Below are positions 25,577 through 32,839 of a stretch of 32,839 nt of DNA, one piece after another. The stretch covers positions 1 to 32,839 of the forward strand of contig CAJUBY010000019.1 of assembly GCA_910585055.1 (NCBI GenBank), written 5' to 3'. Source of the DNA: an uncultured Christensenella sp. (GTDB taxonomy: Bacteria; Bacillota; Clostridia; Christensenellales; Pumilibacteraceae). Numbering within the stretch: the stretch's first letter is position 1; each line of letters opens with the position of its first letter. A program made the translations under genes and the position numbers. The notes below the pieces were generated by a model. The model made no database searches and was not told the DNA's origin. It saw nothing but the letters and a program-made list of their open reading frames with translations.

Positions 25577-26375
25577 TCCGTTCTCCTTTAACGTTACATG
25601 ATATACCGGCTTTTTCGGAATATTTCTTCATAACGCGGTAAAACGTCGCAAGGCTGTCGAATCCGCATTCCGACGCGATGGCGGACACACTTTTATCCGA
25701 ATTTTCCATAAGATATTTAGCGTTGTTAAAACGCGTATTGTTGATATAACCGGTGATATTCGTACCCACTAGCCTGTTGAAATATGCCGAAAAATATTTG
25801 GGATTGTAATTGAATTTTTCCGCAAGCTTATTAAGGCTCAACTTTTCCGAATAGTGCGTATCTATATAAGCCAGTATATCGCAAATGTTTTGATCGTGCT
25901 TGCTTATGACGATCGGTTCGAGCGCGTAATTATCGCAAATCATACACAACAGCGTATTTACGAATATCTGCTTCTTCATAAACGATGCGCCGCCGTCTGT
26001 GCCGTTTTTATCGTAGAACGATCGCATATATTCGTAGATAGGTCTGTTTTTATCTTTATCCGTAAGCACCGCAGGAAAAAATTTCCTGCCGTGATCTTTG
26101 ACGAATCCGTCGAAATAGTTTTCGGCGAAAACCAACGTCAAAATATCAGCATCCCCTTTGTTCTTCAAAAAATGGATTCGGAACGACGGCACACAAAAGA
26201 TCTCACCCGACTCGATAACGGAAGTCTTGTCGTTGTCGAATATCTCGCACCGACCGGAGATCACGTAAACAAATTCGTAACTCTTATGAAAATGCGAGTT
26301 TACCCAACAGTTATGATAATCCGCCATAAAAAAGAAATTTTCTCTGTCGGATAAATGTTCGTAAAAGAAGTTCAT
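25569..26375 (-). CDS. AraC-family transcriptional regulator, cupin sensor domain
   Basis: The N-terminal half is a cupin-like ligand pocket (HFHKSYEFVYVISGRCEIF, then SGEIFCVPSFRIHFL). The C-terminal 100 residues carry two AraC helix-turn-helix motifs (LSLNKLAEKFNYNPKYFSAY; VSAIASECGFDSLATFYRVM). This is the usual layout of sugar-responsive AraC regulators. The frame is open to an ATG at 26411, but the promoter predicts transcription start near 26395, so the ATG at 26373-26375 is chosen, with AAGGAG 12 nt upstream (a longish spacing) and 268 residues. It is first in a two-gene unit with the GH31 lipoprotein, which it probably activates in response to a sugar released by that enzyme. Confidence 0.92.
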   Translation of the reverse strand: MNFFYEHLSDRENFFFMADYHNCWVNSHFHKSYEFVYVISGRCEIFDNDKTSVIESGEIFCVPSFRIHFLKNKGDADILTLVFAENYFDGFVKDHGRKFFPAVLTDKDKNRPIYEYMRSFYDKNGTDGGASFMKKQIFVNTLLCMICDNYALEPIVISKHDQNICDILAYIDTHYSEKLSLNKLAEKFNYNPKYFSAYFNRLVGTNITGYINNTRFNNAKYLMENSDKSVSAIASECGFDSLATFYRVMKKYSEKAGISCNVKGERNE

Positions 26376-26401
26376 CGCATTTTCCGTCTCCTTATAGAAA
26401 T

Positions 26402-26430
26402 ATTGTATCATTGCCGCGTGTTTAAGTCAA
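26402..26430 (-). promoter_or_regulatory. Promoter of the araC-GH31 unit
   Basis: -35 TTGACT (26425-26430), a 17-bp spacer and -10 TACAAT (26402-26407). It decides the start choice for the AraC gene. Confidence 0.65.
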
Positions 26431-26563
26431 TATTTAACGATTTTATATGGAAATATGATAAATCTTACTAACTTTTGTAAATATAAAAGCGCCGCGATAT
26501 AACGCCGTATAAGCTTTAACAGGCAACACTGCCGTAATTGCGTTCACGCGGTTTTAAGCACGT

Positions 26564-26591
26564 AAAAGCGCGGCATACAATCATGCCGCGC
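26564..26591 (-). terminator. Terminator of proS
   Basis: GCGCGGCAT (26568-26576) and ATGCCGCGC (26583-26591) form a perfect 9-bp stem with a 6-nt loop, followed on the minus strand by TTTT (26564-26567). It lies 16 nt after the proS stop. The rest of 26431-26563 shows nothing recognisable. Confidence 0.8.
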
Positions 26592-26606
26592 CCGCTTCGA
26601 ATTCTG

Positions 26607-28052
26607 TCAATAAGCTCTTGCGAAATATATCCTCTTTTTTGCCTGTTTTCCGCAGCACACGCATTTGTGACGGTGTACTTCGGACTGATCGCCGTGGCAC
26701 ACGCGCGACGACGCCGAATACAGCTGCTTTATCTTATCCTCGCATTCCCTGTCGCCGCACCAGTATGCGTCGCAGAAATTTCCGCCGTCGAGCGCCTTTT
26801 CCATTTCGTCAAGCGAGTTTACGGGAACTATATGCGATTTTGTAAATTCTTCCGCTTTCCTATACATGTTTTTCGTTATCTCGCCGAGAAGCGTCGGTAT
26901 TTTTTCCGCCACGGAATCTATGGGCACCGTAAACTTCTGCGGATCGTCTCTGCGGCAGACCGTGACCGCTCCCGCCTCGAGATCGCGCGCGCCGAGCTCT
27001 ATCCTTACGGGCACGCCGCGAAGCTCCCAATGATTGAATTTGAACCCCGGCGACTGGTCTCGGCTGTCGAGAACAACGCGTACGCCGGCTTTTTCCAGCA
27101 CGGACTTTAGCTCGTTCGATTTTTCCGCAACCGCAGCGTTCTTCGCCGCGCCGATGGGGATTATAACGGCTTGAACGGGCGCGACGGGCGGCGGCAGACA
27201 CAGTCCTCGCTCGTCGCCGTGCGCCATGATAATTGCGCCGATGAGCCGCGTCGATATCCCCCAAGACGCCTGATAAACGTATTTATGAGTGCCGTCCTTG
27301 TCCAAAAACTTTATATCGAACGCCTTAGCGAAATTTTCGCCCAGATAATGCGTCGTTCCGGACTGCAGGCTTTTGCCGTCCTTCATCATCGCTTCCATAC
27401 CGTATGTCGCAACGGCGCCGGCAAACTTTTCCTTTTCCGACTTGACGCCGGTCAGCACCGGCAGAGCCAGCACGTTGTTGGCAAGCTCTTTATAAACTTC
27501 CAGCATCTCGAGCGCGTCGGCATTCGCCTCTTCGGGCGTGGCGAATACGGTATGCCCTTCCTGCCATAAAAATTCGCTCGTACGCAAAAACGGACGCGTC
27601 GTTTTTTCCCAACGCACCACGTTCGCCCACTGATTGAGCTTAAGCGGCAGATCGCGGTACGATCCTATCCACTTGGAATACATATTGCCTATTATCGTCT
27701 CCGAGGTCGGGCGCAGAACAAGCTTTTCGGCAAGCTCCGTTTCGCCTACATGAGTAACGGTCGCAACTTCGGGCGCAAAACCTTCCACATGCTCCGCTTC
27801 GCGCATCAAAAACGCCTGCGGTATAAGCATGGGGAAATACGCGTTGGACACGCCGTGCGCCTTGAACCGTTTGTCGGCTTCGGCTTGTATGTTCTCCCAG
27901 ATCGCATAGCCGTAAGGGCGGAACACCATCGTGCCCTTTACCGGTCCGTAGTCGCAAAGTTCGGATTTCAAGCACACGTCCGTGTACCATTTTGTATAGT
28001 CGGTATTTATATCGGCTATCTGATTTACGAATCTGTCGCTGTTACCTGCCAT
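26607..28052 (-). CDS. proS: Prolyl-tRNA synthetase, archaeal/eukaryote-like short type
   Basis: A class II synthetase for tRNA-Pro. Signatures are LRPTSETIIGNMYSKW, TRPFLRTSEFLWQEGHTVFA and SWGISTRLIGAIIMAHGDE. There is no YbaK-like editing insert between motifs 2 and 3, and the C-terminus has the extra Cys-rich domain (CVCCGK near the end) and terminal Tyr, which define the archaeal/eukaryote-like class found in part of the Bacteria. The frame is open to 28091, but the ATG at 28050-28052 follows GGAG by 6 nt and gives MAGNSDRF and 481 residues, so it is used. It is a single-gene unit with its own promoter and terminator. Confidence 0.96.
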   Translation of the reverse strand: MAGNSDRFVNQIADINTDYTKWYTDVCLKSELCDYGPVKGTMVFRPYGYAIWENIQAEADKRFKAHGVSNAYFPMLIPQAFLMREAEHVEGFAPEVATVTHVGETELAEKLVLRPTSETIIGNMYSKWIGSYRDLPLKLNQWANVVRWEKTTRPFLRTSEFLWQEGHTVFATPEEANADALEMLEVYKELANNVLALPVLTGVKSEKEKFAGAVATYGMEAMMKDGKSLQSGTTHYLGENFAKAFDIKFLDKDGTHKYVYQASWGISTRLIGAIIMAHGDERGLCLPPPVAPVQAVIIPIGAAKNAAVAEKSNELKSVLEKAGVRVVLDSRDQSPGFKFNHWELRGVPVRIELGARDLEAGAVTVCRRDDPQKFTVPIDSVAEKIPTLLGEITKNMYRKAEEFTKSHIVPVNSLDEMEKALDGGNFCDAYWCGDRECEDKIKQLYSASSRVCHGDQSEVHRHKCVCCGKQAKKRIYFARAY

Positions 28053-28081
28053 GATAAACTCCGTAATATAAATATACGCAA

Positions 28082-28110
28082 AGTTTATCACACCGCGCGT
28101 ATTTCGTCAA
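28082..28110 (-). promoter_or_regulatory. Promoter of proS
   Basis: -35 TTGACG (28105-28110), a 17-bp spacer and -10 TAAACT (28082-28087). The leader is about 24 nt, with no room for a T-box. Confidence 0.55.
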
Positions 28111-28135
28111 GCGTATGCGGCGACGGCGGTAAAAA

Positions 28136-28393
28136 TCAAAGCAACATAGCCGCCGCAACGACGACGCCGGCGCCCGGCAAGCCAAGCGCGCCTATAATAA
28201 GCGCATTGAACGCATTAAGCGGCAGCGCTATTATATTAAAAGCCGACAGCCCGGCGATTAGCGCGCCGCCTGCAAGCGAATTCACGACGAACCTCATAAC
28301 GCCGCGCGTCTTAAGGTGCATCACCCACGCCACGACCCCGACAAGAACAGCCGCCGCGGTAAATATCAATATAGTTTCCCACGTAAACTTCAT
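28136..28393 (-). CDS. BofA-like small membrane protein
   Basis: The 85-residue protein has two to three hydrophobic helices. FVVNSLAGGALIAGL and the terminal ALIIGALGLPGAGVVVAA resemble the BofA family, with its conserved N-s-x-x-G and LGxPGv stretches. In Bacillus, BofA holds the SpoIVFB protease inactive until sigma-K is needed, but BofA-like proteins also occur in non-sporulating Clostridia. No other sporulation gene is in the window. A TATAAT (28399-28404) lies only 5 nt before the ATG and no Shine-Dalgarno is near, so the start may be leaderless, or it is read on from the kinase gene 86 nt upstream. Confidence 0.75.
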   Translation of the reverse strand: MKFTWETILIFTAAAVLVGVVAWVMHLKTRGVMRFVVNSLAGGALIAGLSAFNIIALPLNAFNALIIGALGLPGAGVVVAAAMLL

Positions 28394-28398
28394 ACCGT

Positions 28399-28404
28399 AT
28401 TATA
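28399..28404 (-). promoter_or_regulatory. Possible -10 box of the BofA-like gene
   Basis: A perfect TATAAT 5 nt upstream of the start codon. No -35 match is found at 16-18 bp, so this is weaker than the other promoters. Confidence 0.35.
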
Positions 28405-28479
28405 TGAAGCTCCGCCGCCCGTCTTGCCGCCGAAATATGACAAACAGTGTCGAAAATGTATGTTACCGCCGGACGTCAG

Positions 28480-29742
28480 TCATTCGGCAATTTTCAAACC
28501 GAATGCTATCGTAAACGTACTGCCTTTACCCGGTTCGCTTTCTACGGATATGGTGCCGCCCGTCATTTCCACTATCTGTTTGCAGATAGTCAATCCCAAT
28601 CCGCACGACCCCGATTCCCTGCCGCGCACTTTGTCGCAGCGGTAAAATCTGTCGAAGATCTGCGGAAGATCTTTTTCGGCTATGCCGATGCCGTTATCGG
28701 AAACCTTGATAACGGCGGAACGGTCGTAGTATTCCACTCCGACGCGGATCACTCCGTTTTCCGCAGGCGTATATTTTATCGCATTGTCGATAAGCGTGCG
28801 CACGGCTTCGGTCGTCAGGTTTTTATCGGCAAAAAGCGTGACGGACGGATCGCCGTCTATACGTATATCGTGTTTGACGTTTACAAGCTTATACCCGTCT
28901 ACAATGTCATCGACCGCTTCGTAAAGATTGAATTCGGTACAGTTGAGAGTAAATTCGCCCAGCTTTGCCAGCCAAAGCAGTTGATCGACGATACGTTTCA
29001 TATTCTCGCTTTCGCGCGATATAGCATCCACGGCTTCGTCCAGCACCTTGGGATCGGACTTGCCCCAACGACGCAAAAGATTGGCATAACCGGCGATGAC
29101 CGCAAGCGGAGTTTTAAACTCGTGCGACGCGTCGGATACAAAATTTTCCTGACGTTCGAAAGCCTGTTCCAGCGACGCGAGCATAGTGTTTATCTGCTTT
29201 GTAAGCTCCGTAAATTCGTCGTGCGAATCGGGGGGATCGAGCCTTGCGGAAAGGTCGTTCTCCTGTGATATTTCTTTTACTCGATGCGTTATCTTGCGCA
29301 CGGGCTTTATCATATATTGACTGGAAAAACCGCCGAGCACGGCGCCCAGCACTATAAACACCAATACCAAAACGACGGACGTGACGGTAAGCCGCTGCAT
29401 GTATGCCGCGCTTATGCCATGACCGCTGCCGACCAGATTGCTAATGCTCGCAAGCACGAACGCCGCGTAACCGATGAGCATCGCGCCGAACACGGCGGTA
29501 AAGATCACTGTTGTTTTAGCGGTTATGCCTACTTTGAATCTGACCATCAGTTTCCGCGCACCCAACACGATGAGCGTAACCGGAAAGAACAACCATGCGA
29601 AAATTTTTACCGTTATCGCTTTGGAATCGCGTTTTTTCCCTGTCGCAGACGCTTTTTCCGATTTTATCTCGTCAATGGTCTGTTTTACCGCTTCTTTTTT
29701 TTCGCCGTCTTCTGCTACGGTATTAACGGATCTGTCGCTCAT
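28480..29742 (-). CDS. Sensor histidine kinase (HAMP, HisKA, HATPase_c)
   Basis: The 420-residue protein has a Lys/Glu-rich N-terminal 42 residues, then three hydrophobic segments (about 45-63, 77-101 and 119-139) instead of the usual two, with under 20 residues between the last two, so there is almost no external sensor domain. HAMP follows at about 140-195 (MIKPVRKITHRVKEIS). The H-box is SHEFKTPL with phospho-acceptor His207. The ATPase part has an N-box (LIDNAIKYTP), DNGIGI and SGSCGLGLTICK. It probably senses a membrane-level signal or an accessory protein. Its start overlaps the regulator stop in ATGA, so the two are translated together. Confidence 0.95.
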   Translation of the reverse strand: MSDRSVNTVAEDGEKKEAVKQTIDEIKSEKASATGKKRDSKAITVKIFAWLFFPVTLIVLGARKLMVRFKVGITAKTTVIFTAVFGAMLIGYAAFVLASISNLVGSGHGISAAYMQRLTVTSVVLVLVFIVLGAVLGGFSSQYMIKPVRKITHRVKEISQENDLSARLDPPDSHDEFTELTKQINTMLASLEQAFERQENFVSDASHEFKTPLAVIAGYANLLRRWGKSDPKVLDEAVDAISRESENMKRIVDQLLWLAKLGEFTLNCTEFNLYEAVDDIVDGYKLVNVKHDIRIDGDPSVTLFADKNLTTEAVRTLIDNAIKYTPAENGVIRVGVEYYDRSAVIKVSDNGIGIAEKDLPQIFDRFYRCDKVRGRESGSCGLGLTICKQIVEMTGGTISVESEPGKGSTFTIAFGLKIAE

Positions 29743-30416
29743 CGTATAACATACCCGGCGCCGCGCACCGTTTCTATAACATCTACTTTAAACACGTTAT
29801 CTATTTTGGAACGCAGATATCTTATATATACGTCCACCACATTCGTGCTACCGTAAAAATCGAATCCCCATACTTCATCGAGCAGTTTTTCGCGCGATAC
29901 GACCACATTTCTGTGTTGCATAAGGTACAACAGCAAATCGAACTCCTTTTTGGTAAGATCGATAGGTCTTCCGCCGTAATTTGCTGCGCGCGCGTCGGCG
30001 TTTACGGTAAGCAATCCGCACACCAGATCGCTGCCCGCGCGTACGGAATTTTTCGTATGCAGCCTTATCCGCGCCAAAAGCTCTTCGATGGCAAACGGCT
30101 TTGTCATATAATCGTTTGCGCCTATATCGAGTCCTGTAACTTTATCCACCACCTGATCGCGCGCGGTAAGTATTATTACCGGCGTCTGTTTCACCTGCCG
30201 CAGCCGTCTCAAAACCTCTATACCGTTGAGCGACGGGAGCATTACATCCAGTATGATAAGATCGAAATCGTGTTCGAGCGCCGTCGATAAAGCATCGCGT
30301 CCGTCCGCACAGATCGAACATGTGTAATTTTCGTGCTCCAGCTCCAACTGCAAAAACCGCGAGATCTGCGGCTCGTCTTCGACTATTAGTATATTCTTTT
30401 TGTCGATAGTGTTCAT
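29739..30416 (-). CDS. OmpR/PhoB-family response regulator
   Basis: The 225-residue protein has an N-terminal receiver with the acidic pocket EDE (13-15), phospho-acceptor Asp57 in IILDVMLP, and conserved Thr and Lys (ILTARD, MTKPF). The C-terminal winged helix covers about 130-225 (LTKKEFDLLLYLMQHRN, GFDFYGSTNVVDVYIRYLRSKI). It pairs with the kinase gene that overlaps it. It starts 60 nt after the pyk stop with an AAGGG-like ribosome site; no separate promoter could be seen, so it may be read on from pyk. The target genes are unknown. Confidence 0.95.
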   Translation of the reverse strand: MNTIDKKNILIVEDEPQISRFLQLELEHENYTCSICADGRDALSTALEHDFDLIILDVMLPSLNGIEVLRRLRQVKQTPVIILTARDQVVDKVTGLDIGANDYMTKPFAIEELLARIRLHTKNSVRAGSDLVCGLLTVNADARAANYGGRPIDLTKKEFDLLLYLMQHRNVVVSREKLLDEVWGFDFYGSTNVVDVYIRYLRSKIDNVFKVDVIETVRGAGYVIR

Positions 30417-30476
30417 GTTTCCGCCCTTTTACCGTTGTACGCGTTAACGTTGCCGAACGGCTCGGCTCGATCGGGT

Positions 30477-31898
30477 TCAAAATTTTTTTACTGTTTCGAT
30501 CCGCATTGTATTGGTATTGCCGGATACGCCTACGGGCACGCCCGCCGCGATGATCACCAGATCGCCCTCGGATACCATTCCGGTATTGAGCGCGCAATTG
30601 ACCACGTGTTTAAACAGATCGTCAGACGATTCCTGCATTTTACTGAGCGTAGGCAGCACGCCCCAGTTCATCGCGAGCTGGTTATACGCCTTTTCGGACG
30701 TGGTCGGCGCGATTATCGGCGCCGACGGACGGAACCGCGAAATCTTACGCGCCGTATAACCGGACTGCGACACCGCGATTATAGCTTTTGCATCCAAATC
30801 GAACGCAGCGGCGCACGTAGAATGGGATACTGCGTCCGTGACCGTACGTATCTCGGGTTCCAGCGTATGAAACCGCTTTTTATAGTTTATGCCGTTCTCG
30901 GCTCGTTCGGCAATACAAGCCATTGTGCGCACCGCTTCGACAGGATAATTACCGGCGGCGGTCTCGCCCGAAAGCATTATCGCAGACGATCCGTCGTACA
31001 CGGCGTTTGCGACGTCGGATATCTCCGCGCGCGTCGGACGCGGATTGGATATCATCGACTCCAACATCTGCGTAGCCGTTATTACTTTTTTGCCGCGGCG
31101 GTAACAGCGCGATATCATATCCTTCTGGATACCGGGCAGTTCTTCGAACGGGATCTCTACTCCCATGTCGCCTCGCGCTACCATAACGCCGTCGCACTCC
31201 GCAAGTATCGATACCATATTGTCCACACCGGAACGGTTTTCTATCTTTGCAATAAGCTGGATACTGTTAGCGTCGTGTTCGTTTAAAAGCCGCTTTATTA
31301 TTCGCACGTCTTCCACCGACCGCACAAACGACATAGCAATATAATCGACGTCCTGCTCGATCCCGAACTCTATATCCGCTTTATCGACGTCGGACATATA
31401 AGGCATATCTATAAACGTATCCGGCATGTTTATGCTTTTCCGATTGGAAAGCCTACCGTCGTTCATTACCGTAGTCGTGATATCGGTGGAATTTACACTG
31501 TCGACGCGCAATTCTATAAGCCCGTCGTTCACAAGAATGCGCGCGCCTTTTTTCACGTACTTGGGAAGATCGGGATATGAAATCGAAACACACGTTTCGT
31601 CTCCCTCCGTATCGCGCGTCGTAAGCGTGAATTTGCCGTCTTTTTTAAGATCGACCGATCCGTCTTTAAACGTTTTCACACGTATCTCCGGACCTTTGGT
31701 ATCTAGCAGTATGGCAACAGGCACGCCCAATTCTCTGCGCGCACGCTTGACCGCTTCTATACGGCGCTTGTGCTCGTCGTATGTGCTGTGCGAAAAATTG
31801 AGCCGCGCTACATTCATGCCGGCACGAATCATATTTTTAAGCACCACGTAGTCGTCGGTCGCCGGACCGAGTGTGCAAACGATCTTTGTTCTGCGCAT
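30477..31898 (-). CDS. pyk: Pyruvate kinase
   Basis: The last step of glycolysis: PEP and ADP to pyruvate and ATP. Signatures: KIVCTLGPAT at the N-terminus, NFSHSTYDEH, the active-site IAKIENRSG, ARGDMGVEIPFEELPG, and MLESMISNPRPTRAEISDVA. At 473 residues it has the A, B and C domains but lacks the extra C-terminal PEP-utiliser domain found in many Bacilli. GGAG lies 9 nt before the ATG. The 130-nt upstream region contains direct repeats and a hairpin but no clear promoter. Confidence 0.97.
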   Translation of the reverse strand: MRRTKIVCTLGPATDDYVVLKNMIRAGMNVARLNFSHSTYDEHKRRIEAVKRARRELGVPVAILLDTKGPEIRVKTFKDGSVDLKKDGKFTLTTRDTEGDETCVSISYPDLPKYVKKGARILVNDGLIELRVDSVNSTDITTTVMNDGRLSNRKSINMPDTFIDMPYMSDVDKADIEFGIEQDVDYIAMSFVRSVEDVRIIKRLLNEHDANSIQLIAKIENRSGVDNMVSILAECDGVMVARGDMGVEIPFEELPGIQKDMISRCYRRGKKVITATQMLESMISNPRPTRAEISDVANAVYDGSSAIMLSGETAAGNYPVEAVRTMACIAERAENGINYKKRFHTLEPEIRTVTDAVSHSTCAAAFDLDAKAIIAVSQSGYTARKISRFRPSAPIIAPTTSEKAYNQLAMNWGVLPTLSKMQESSDDLFKHVVNCALNTGMVSEGDLVIIAAGVPVGVSGNTNTMRIETVKKF

Positions 31899-31923
31899 TA
31901 TTTTATTCTCCGATTATGTCATT

Positions 31924-31942
31924 GCCGACCGTCGCGGTCGGC
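31924..31942. repeat. Short GC-rich hairpin in the pyk upstream region
   Basis: GCCGACCG (31924-31931) and CGGTCGGC (31935-31942) form a perfect 8-bp stem with a 3-nt loop, 26 nt before the pyk start. It has no T-run. Confidence 0.5.
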
Positions 31943-31949
31943 TCCGGAT

Positions 31950-32002
31950 CCTTATATACGGCTTATACCGGATCCGCGTAAGATCCGCACCTTAAATACG
32001 GC
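31950..32002. repeat. Direct repeat pair upstream of pyk
   Basis: On the minus strand GCCGTATTTAAGG (31990-32002) and GCCGTATATAAGG (31950-31962) match at 12 of 13 positions, 40 bp apart, each followed by GGATC-containing sequence. This looks like a tandem duplication of about 40 bp or a pair of binding sites. Confidence 0.5.
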
Positions 32003-32031
32003 ATTCGGCGCAAACCGAACGCAGCCGGCGC

Positions 32032-32625
32032 TTAAAGAACTTCTTTTACACGCTGTACAAGCATGGCTTTTTCGTCGCCCTTTACCTTTTGAACGTGCGA
32101 CATAAGCAATGCGGACTGCTTGCGATTGAGTTCCACTTTACGCTGGGTATTTTTTTTCATTATTTCGATAAAAAACTTATCGAGGAATTTGATCATATAA
32201 CGTCCGAACGATTCGCTCATTGCCTCATTCTTTGCAACGTTCTTGAGTATCGCGTCTACCGTATCTGTCTTATTTGCGACCAATAGCCCGACTGCGAGGT
32301 CAAACAATTCACCGTCTGCCACCGACGGAGAAAACCCGAAAACGGCGCGTTGGATAACGGCGCGGTCGTTCACGGTTTTAAGCGCTTTTTGCGCCGCCGA
32401 CTTAAAAAACAATTCGAAAACACGGTCGATATACAAAGCTGCAAGCGTCGCGTTTTTTAGCGCGGCATCGTTACGGATAAGCATGTATTCCCAAAGGTCT
32501 TCGGCATACGTATAATCCAGCTTGAGCAGCGCGGCGAAATATTTGTCGACGGCTGCTTGTTTAAGAACGTCCGACGTAAAGAATTCGCTCAGCAATTCGT
32601 AATGTTTTACTTGTTTTGCGTTCAT
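32032..32625 (-). CDS. Helical protein of unknown function
   Basis: I do not recognise this 197-residue protein. It has no signal peptide or TM helix and reads as a string of amphipathic helices (DYTYAEDLWEYMLIRNDAAL, FELFFKSAAQKALKTV, VDAILKNVAKNEAMSESFGR), like a small alpha-solenoid or four-helix scaffold. The C-terminal 30 residues are Lys/Arg-rich (IMKKNTQRKVELNRKQ), which may bind nucleic acid. GGAG lies 8 nt before the ATG. It has a good promoter overlapped by an inverted repeat, so it is probably regulated. Confidence 0.85.
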   Translation of the reverse strand: MNAKQVKHYELLSEFFTSDVLKQAAVDKYFAALLKLDYTYAEDLWEYMLIRNDAALKNATLAALYIDRVFELFFKSAAQKALKTVNDRAVIQRAVFGFSPSVADGELFDLAVGLLVANKTDTVDAILKNVAKNEAMSESFGRYMIKFLDKFFIEIMKKNTQRKVELNRKQSALLMSHVQKVKGDEKAMLVQRVKEVL

Positions 32626-32652
32626 TGTTTTTTCTCCGTATTTTATATAAAA

Positions 32653-32682
32653 ATTATACTACACATAGCCATCCGAAATCAA
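32653..32682 (-). promoter_or_regulatory. Promoter of the helical unknown gene
   Basis: -35 TTGATT (32677-32682), an 18-bp spacer and a perfect -10 TATAAT (32653-32658). Confidence 0.6.
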
Positions 32683-32696
32683 GTATTTTGGCTATG
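32664..32696. promoter_or_regulatory. Inverted repeat overlapping that promoter (operator candidate)
   Basis: CATAGCCA (32664-32671) and TGGCTATG (32689-32696) are perfect arms 17 nt apart. One arm lies in the spacer, the other just upstream of -35, a layout expected for a repressor site. Confidence 0.45.
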
Positions 32697-32791
32697 ATTT
32701 CGCCCGAAACACCGCTACTACGCCGTTTTTCGCGTTGATCTTATGCGATCCGCAGCCGGTTTCATACAAAAAAGCGTACGGAATAAATGCT

Positions 32792-32839
32792 ATGAACCCC
32801 AAAAGTTGGACAGAAAATAACTAAATAGCTTGTGAGTGA
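32792..32839. mobile_element. Probable terminal end of an IS3-type insertion sequence (cut by window edge)
   Basis: The sequence from TGAACCCCAAAAGTTGGACA onwards resembles the terminal inverted repeats of IS3/IS150-group elements (TG start, C-run, AAAAGTTGGACA). Only about 48 nt are visible and no transposase is present, so the assignment rests on the end motif alone. Confidence 0.4.

Noticed and set aside
32692..32800. Minus-strand open frame ending in TAG at 32692, possibly the C-terminus of a gene cut by the IS-like element
   Set aside because: Only about 32 codons, no recognisable family, and it overlaps the inverted repeat and a terminator-like arm; chance is as likely.
1..32839. CRISPR arrays, rRNA genes, prophage genes, replication origin
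   Set aside because: No regularly spaced repeats, rRNA-like stretches, phage structural genes or DnaA-box clusters were seen.

Overview
The window looks like chromosome of an uncultured Gram-positive Clostridia-type bacterium (Bacillota). Pointers are RecD2, a BofA-like protein, lipobox lipoproteins, strong GGAGG-type ribosome sites, TTGACA-N17-TATAAT promoters, Flg_new (InlB-type) beta repeats and an AraC-controlled GH31 lipoprotein of the kind seen in gut polysaccharide degraders. This placement is inference; there is no rRNA gene to confirm it. Almost every gene lies on the minus strand. The two plus-strand genes are an AT-rich accessory gene (3301..4410) and a membrane coiled-coil DUF2188 protein (19862..20716).

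Layout. 1..3145: a membrane-anchored XRE-type regulator with an extracytoplasmic beta-repeat domain, preceded by a repetitive acidic lipoprotein. 3230..4456: a compositionally foreign one-gene islet with its own promoter and a convergent terminator, abutting tRNA-Arg(CCT); the protein carries a HEPN-like R-x4-H motif. 4457..7129: tRNA-Arg and leuS. 7148..15327: a probable operon read from a consensus promoter, in the order 12-TM membrane protein, fhs, glnS, degenerate SDR, short alaS, yhhN-like. 15363..19649: metK, recD2 and a YacL-like membrane protein, tightly coupled. 19660..20912: the DUF2188 gene with several hairpins. 20978..26430: araC and a 1532-residue GH31 lipoprotein, overlapping by 8 nt. 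26564..28110: proS. 28136..31898: pyk, an OmpR-type regulator and histidine kinase pair, and a BofA-like gene. 32032..32682: a helical protein of unknown function. The last ~50 bases resemble the end of an IS3-type insertion sequence.

Together the core genes cover translation (four aminoacyl-tRNA synthetases and a tRNA), one-carbon and methyl metabolism (fhs, metK), DNA repair (recD2) and glycolysis (pyk). The parts worth a second look are the HEPN-like islet, the membrane XRE regulator with an apparently leaderless promoter, the YacL-like protein that has lost the usual PIN acidic residues, the SDR that lost its catalytic Tyr-Lys pair, the AlaRS that lacks the C-terminal domain, and the unusually modular GH31 lipoprotein. 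All calls come from reading the sequence; no database search was possible.
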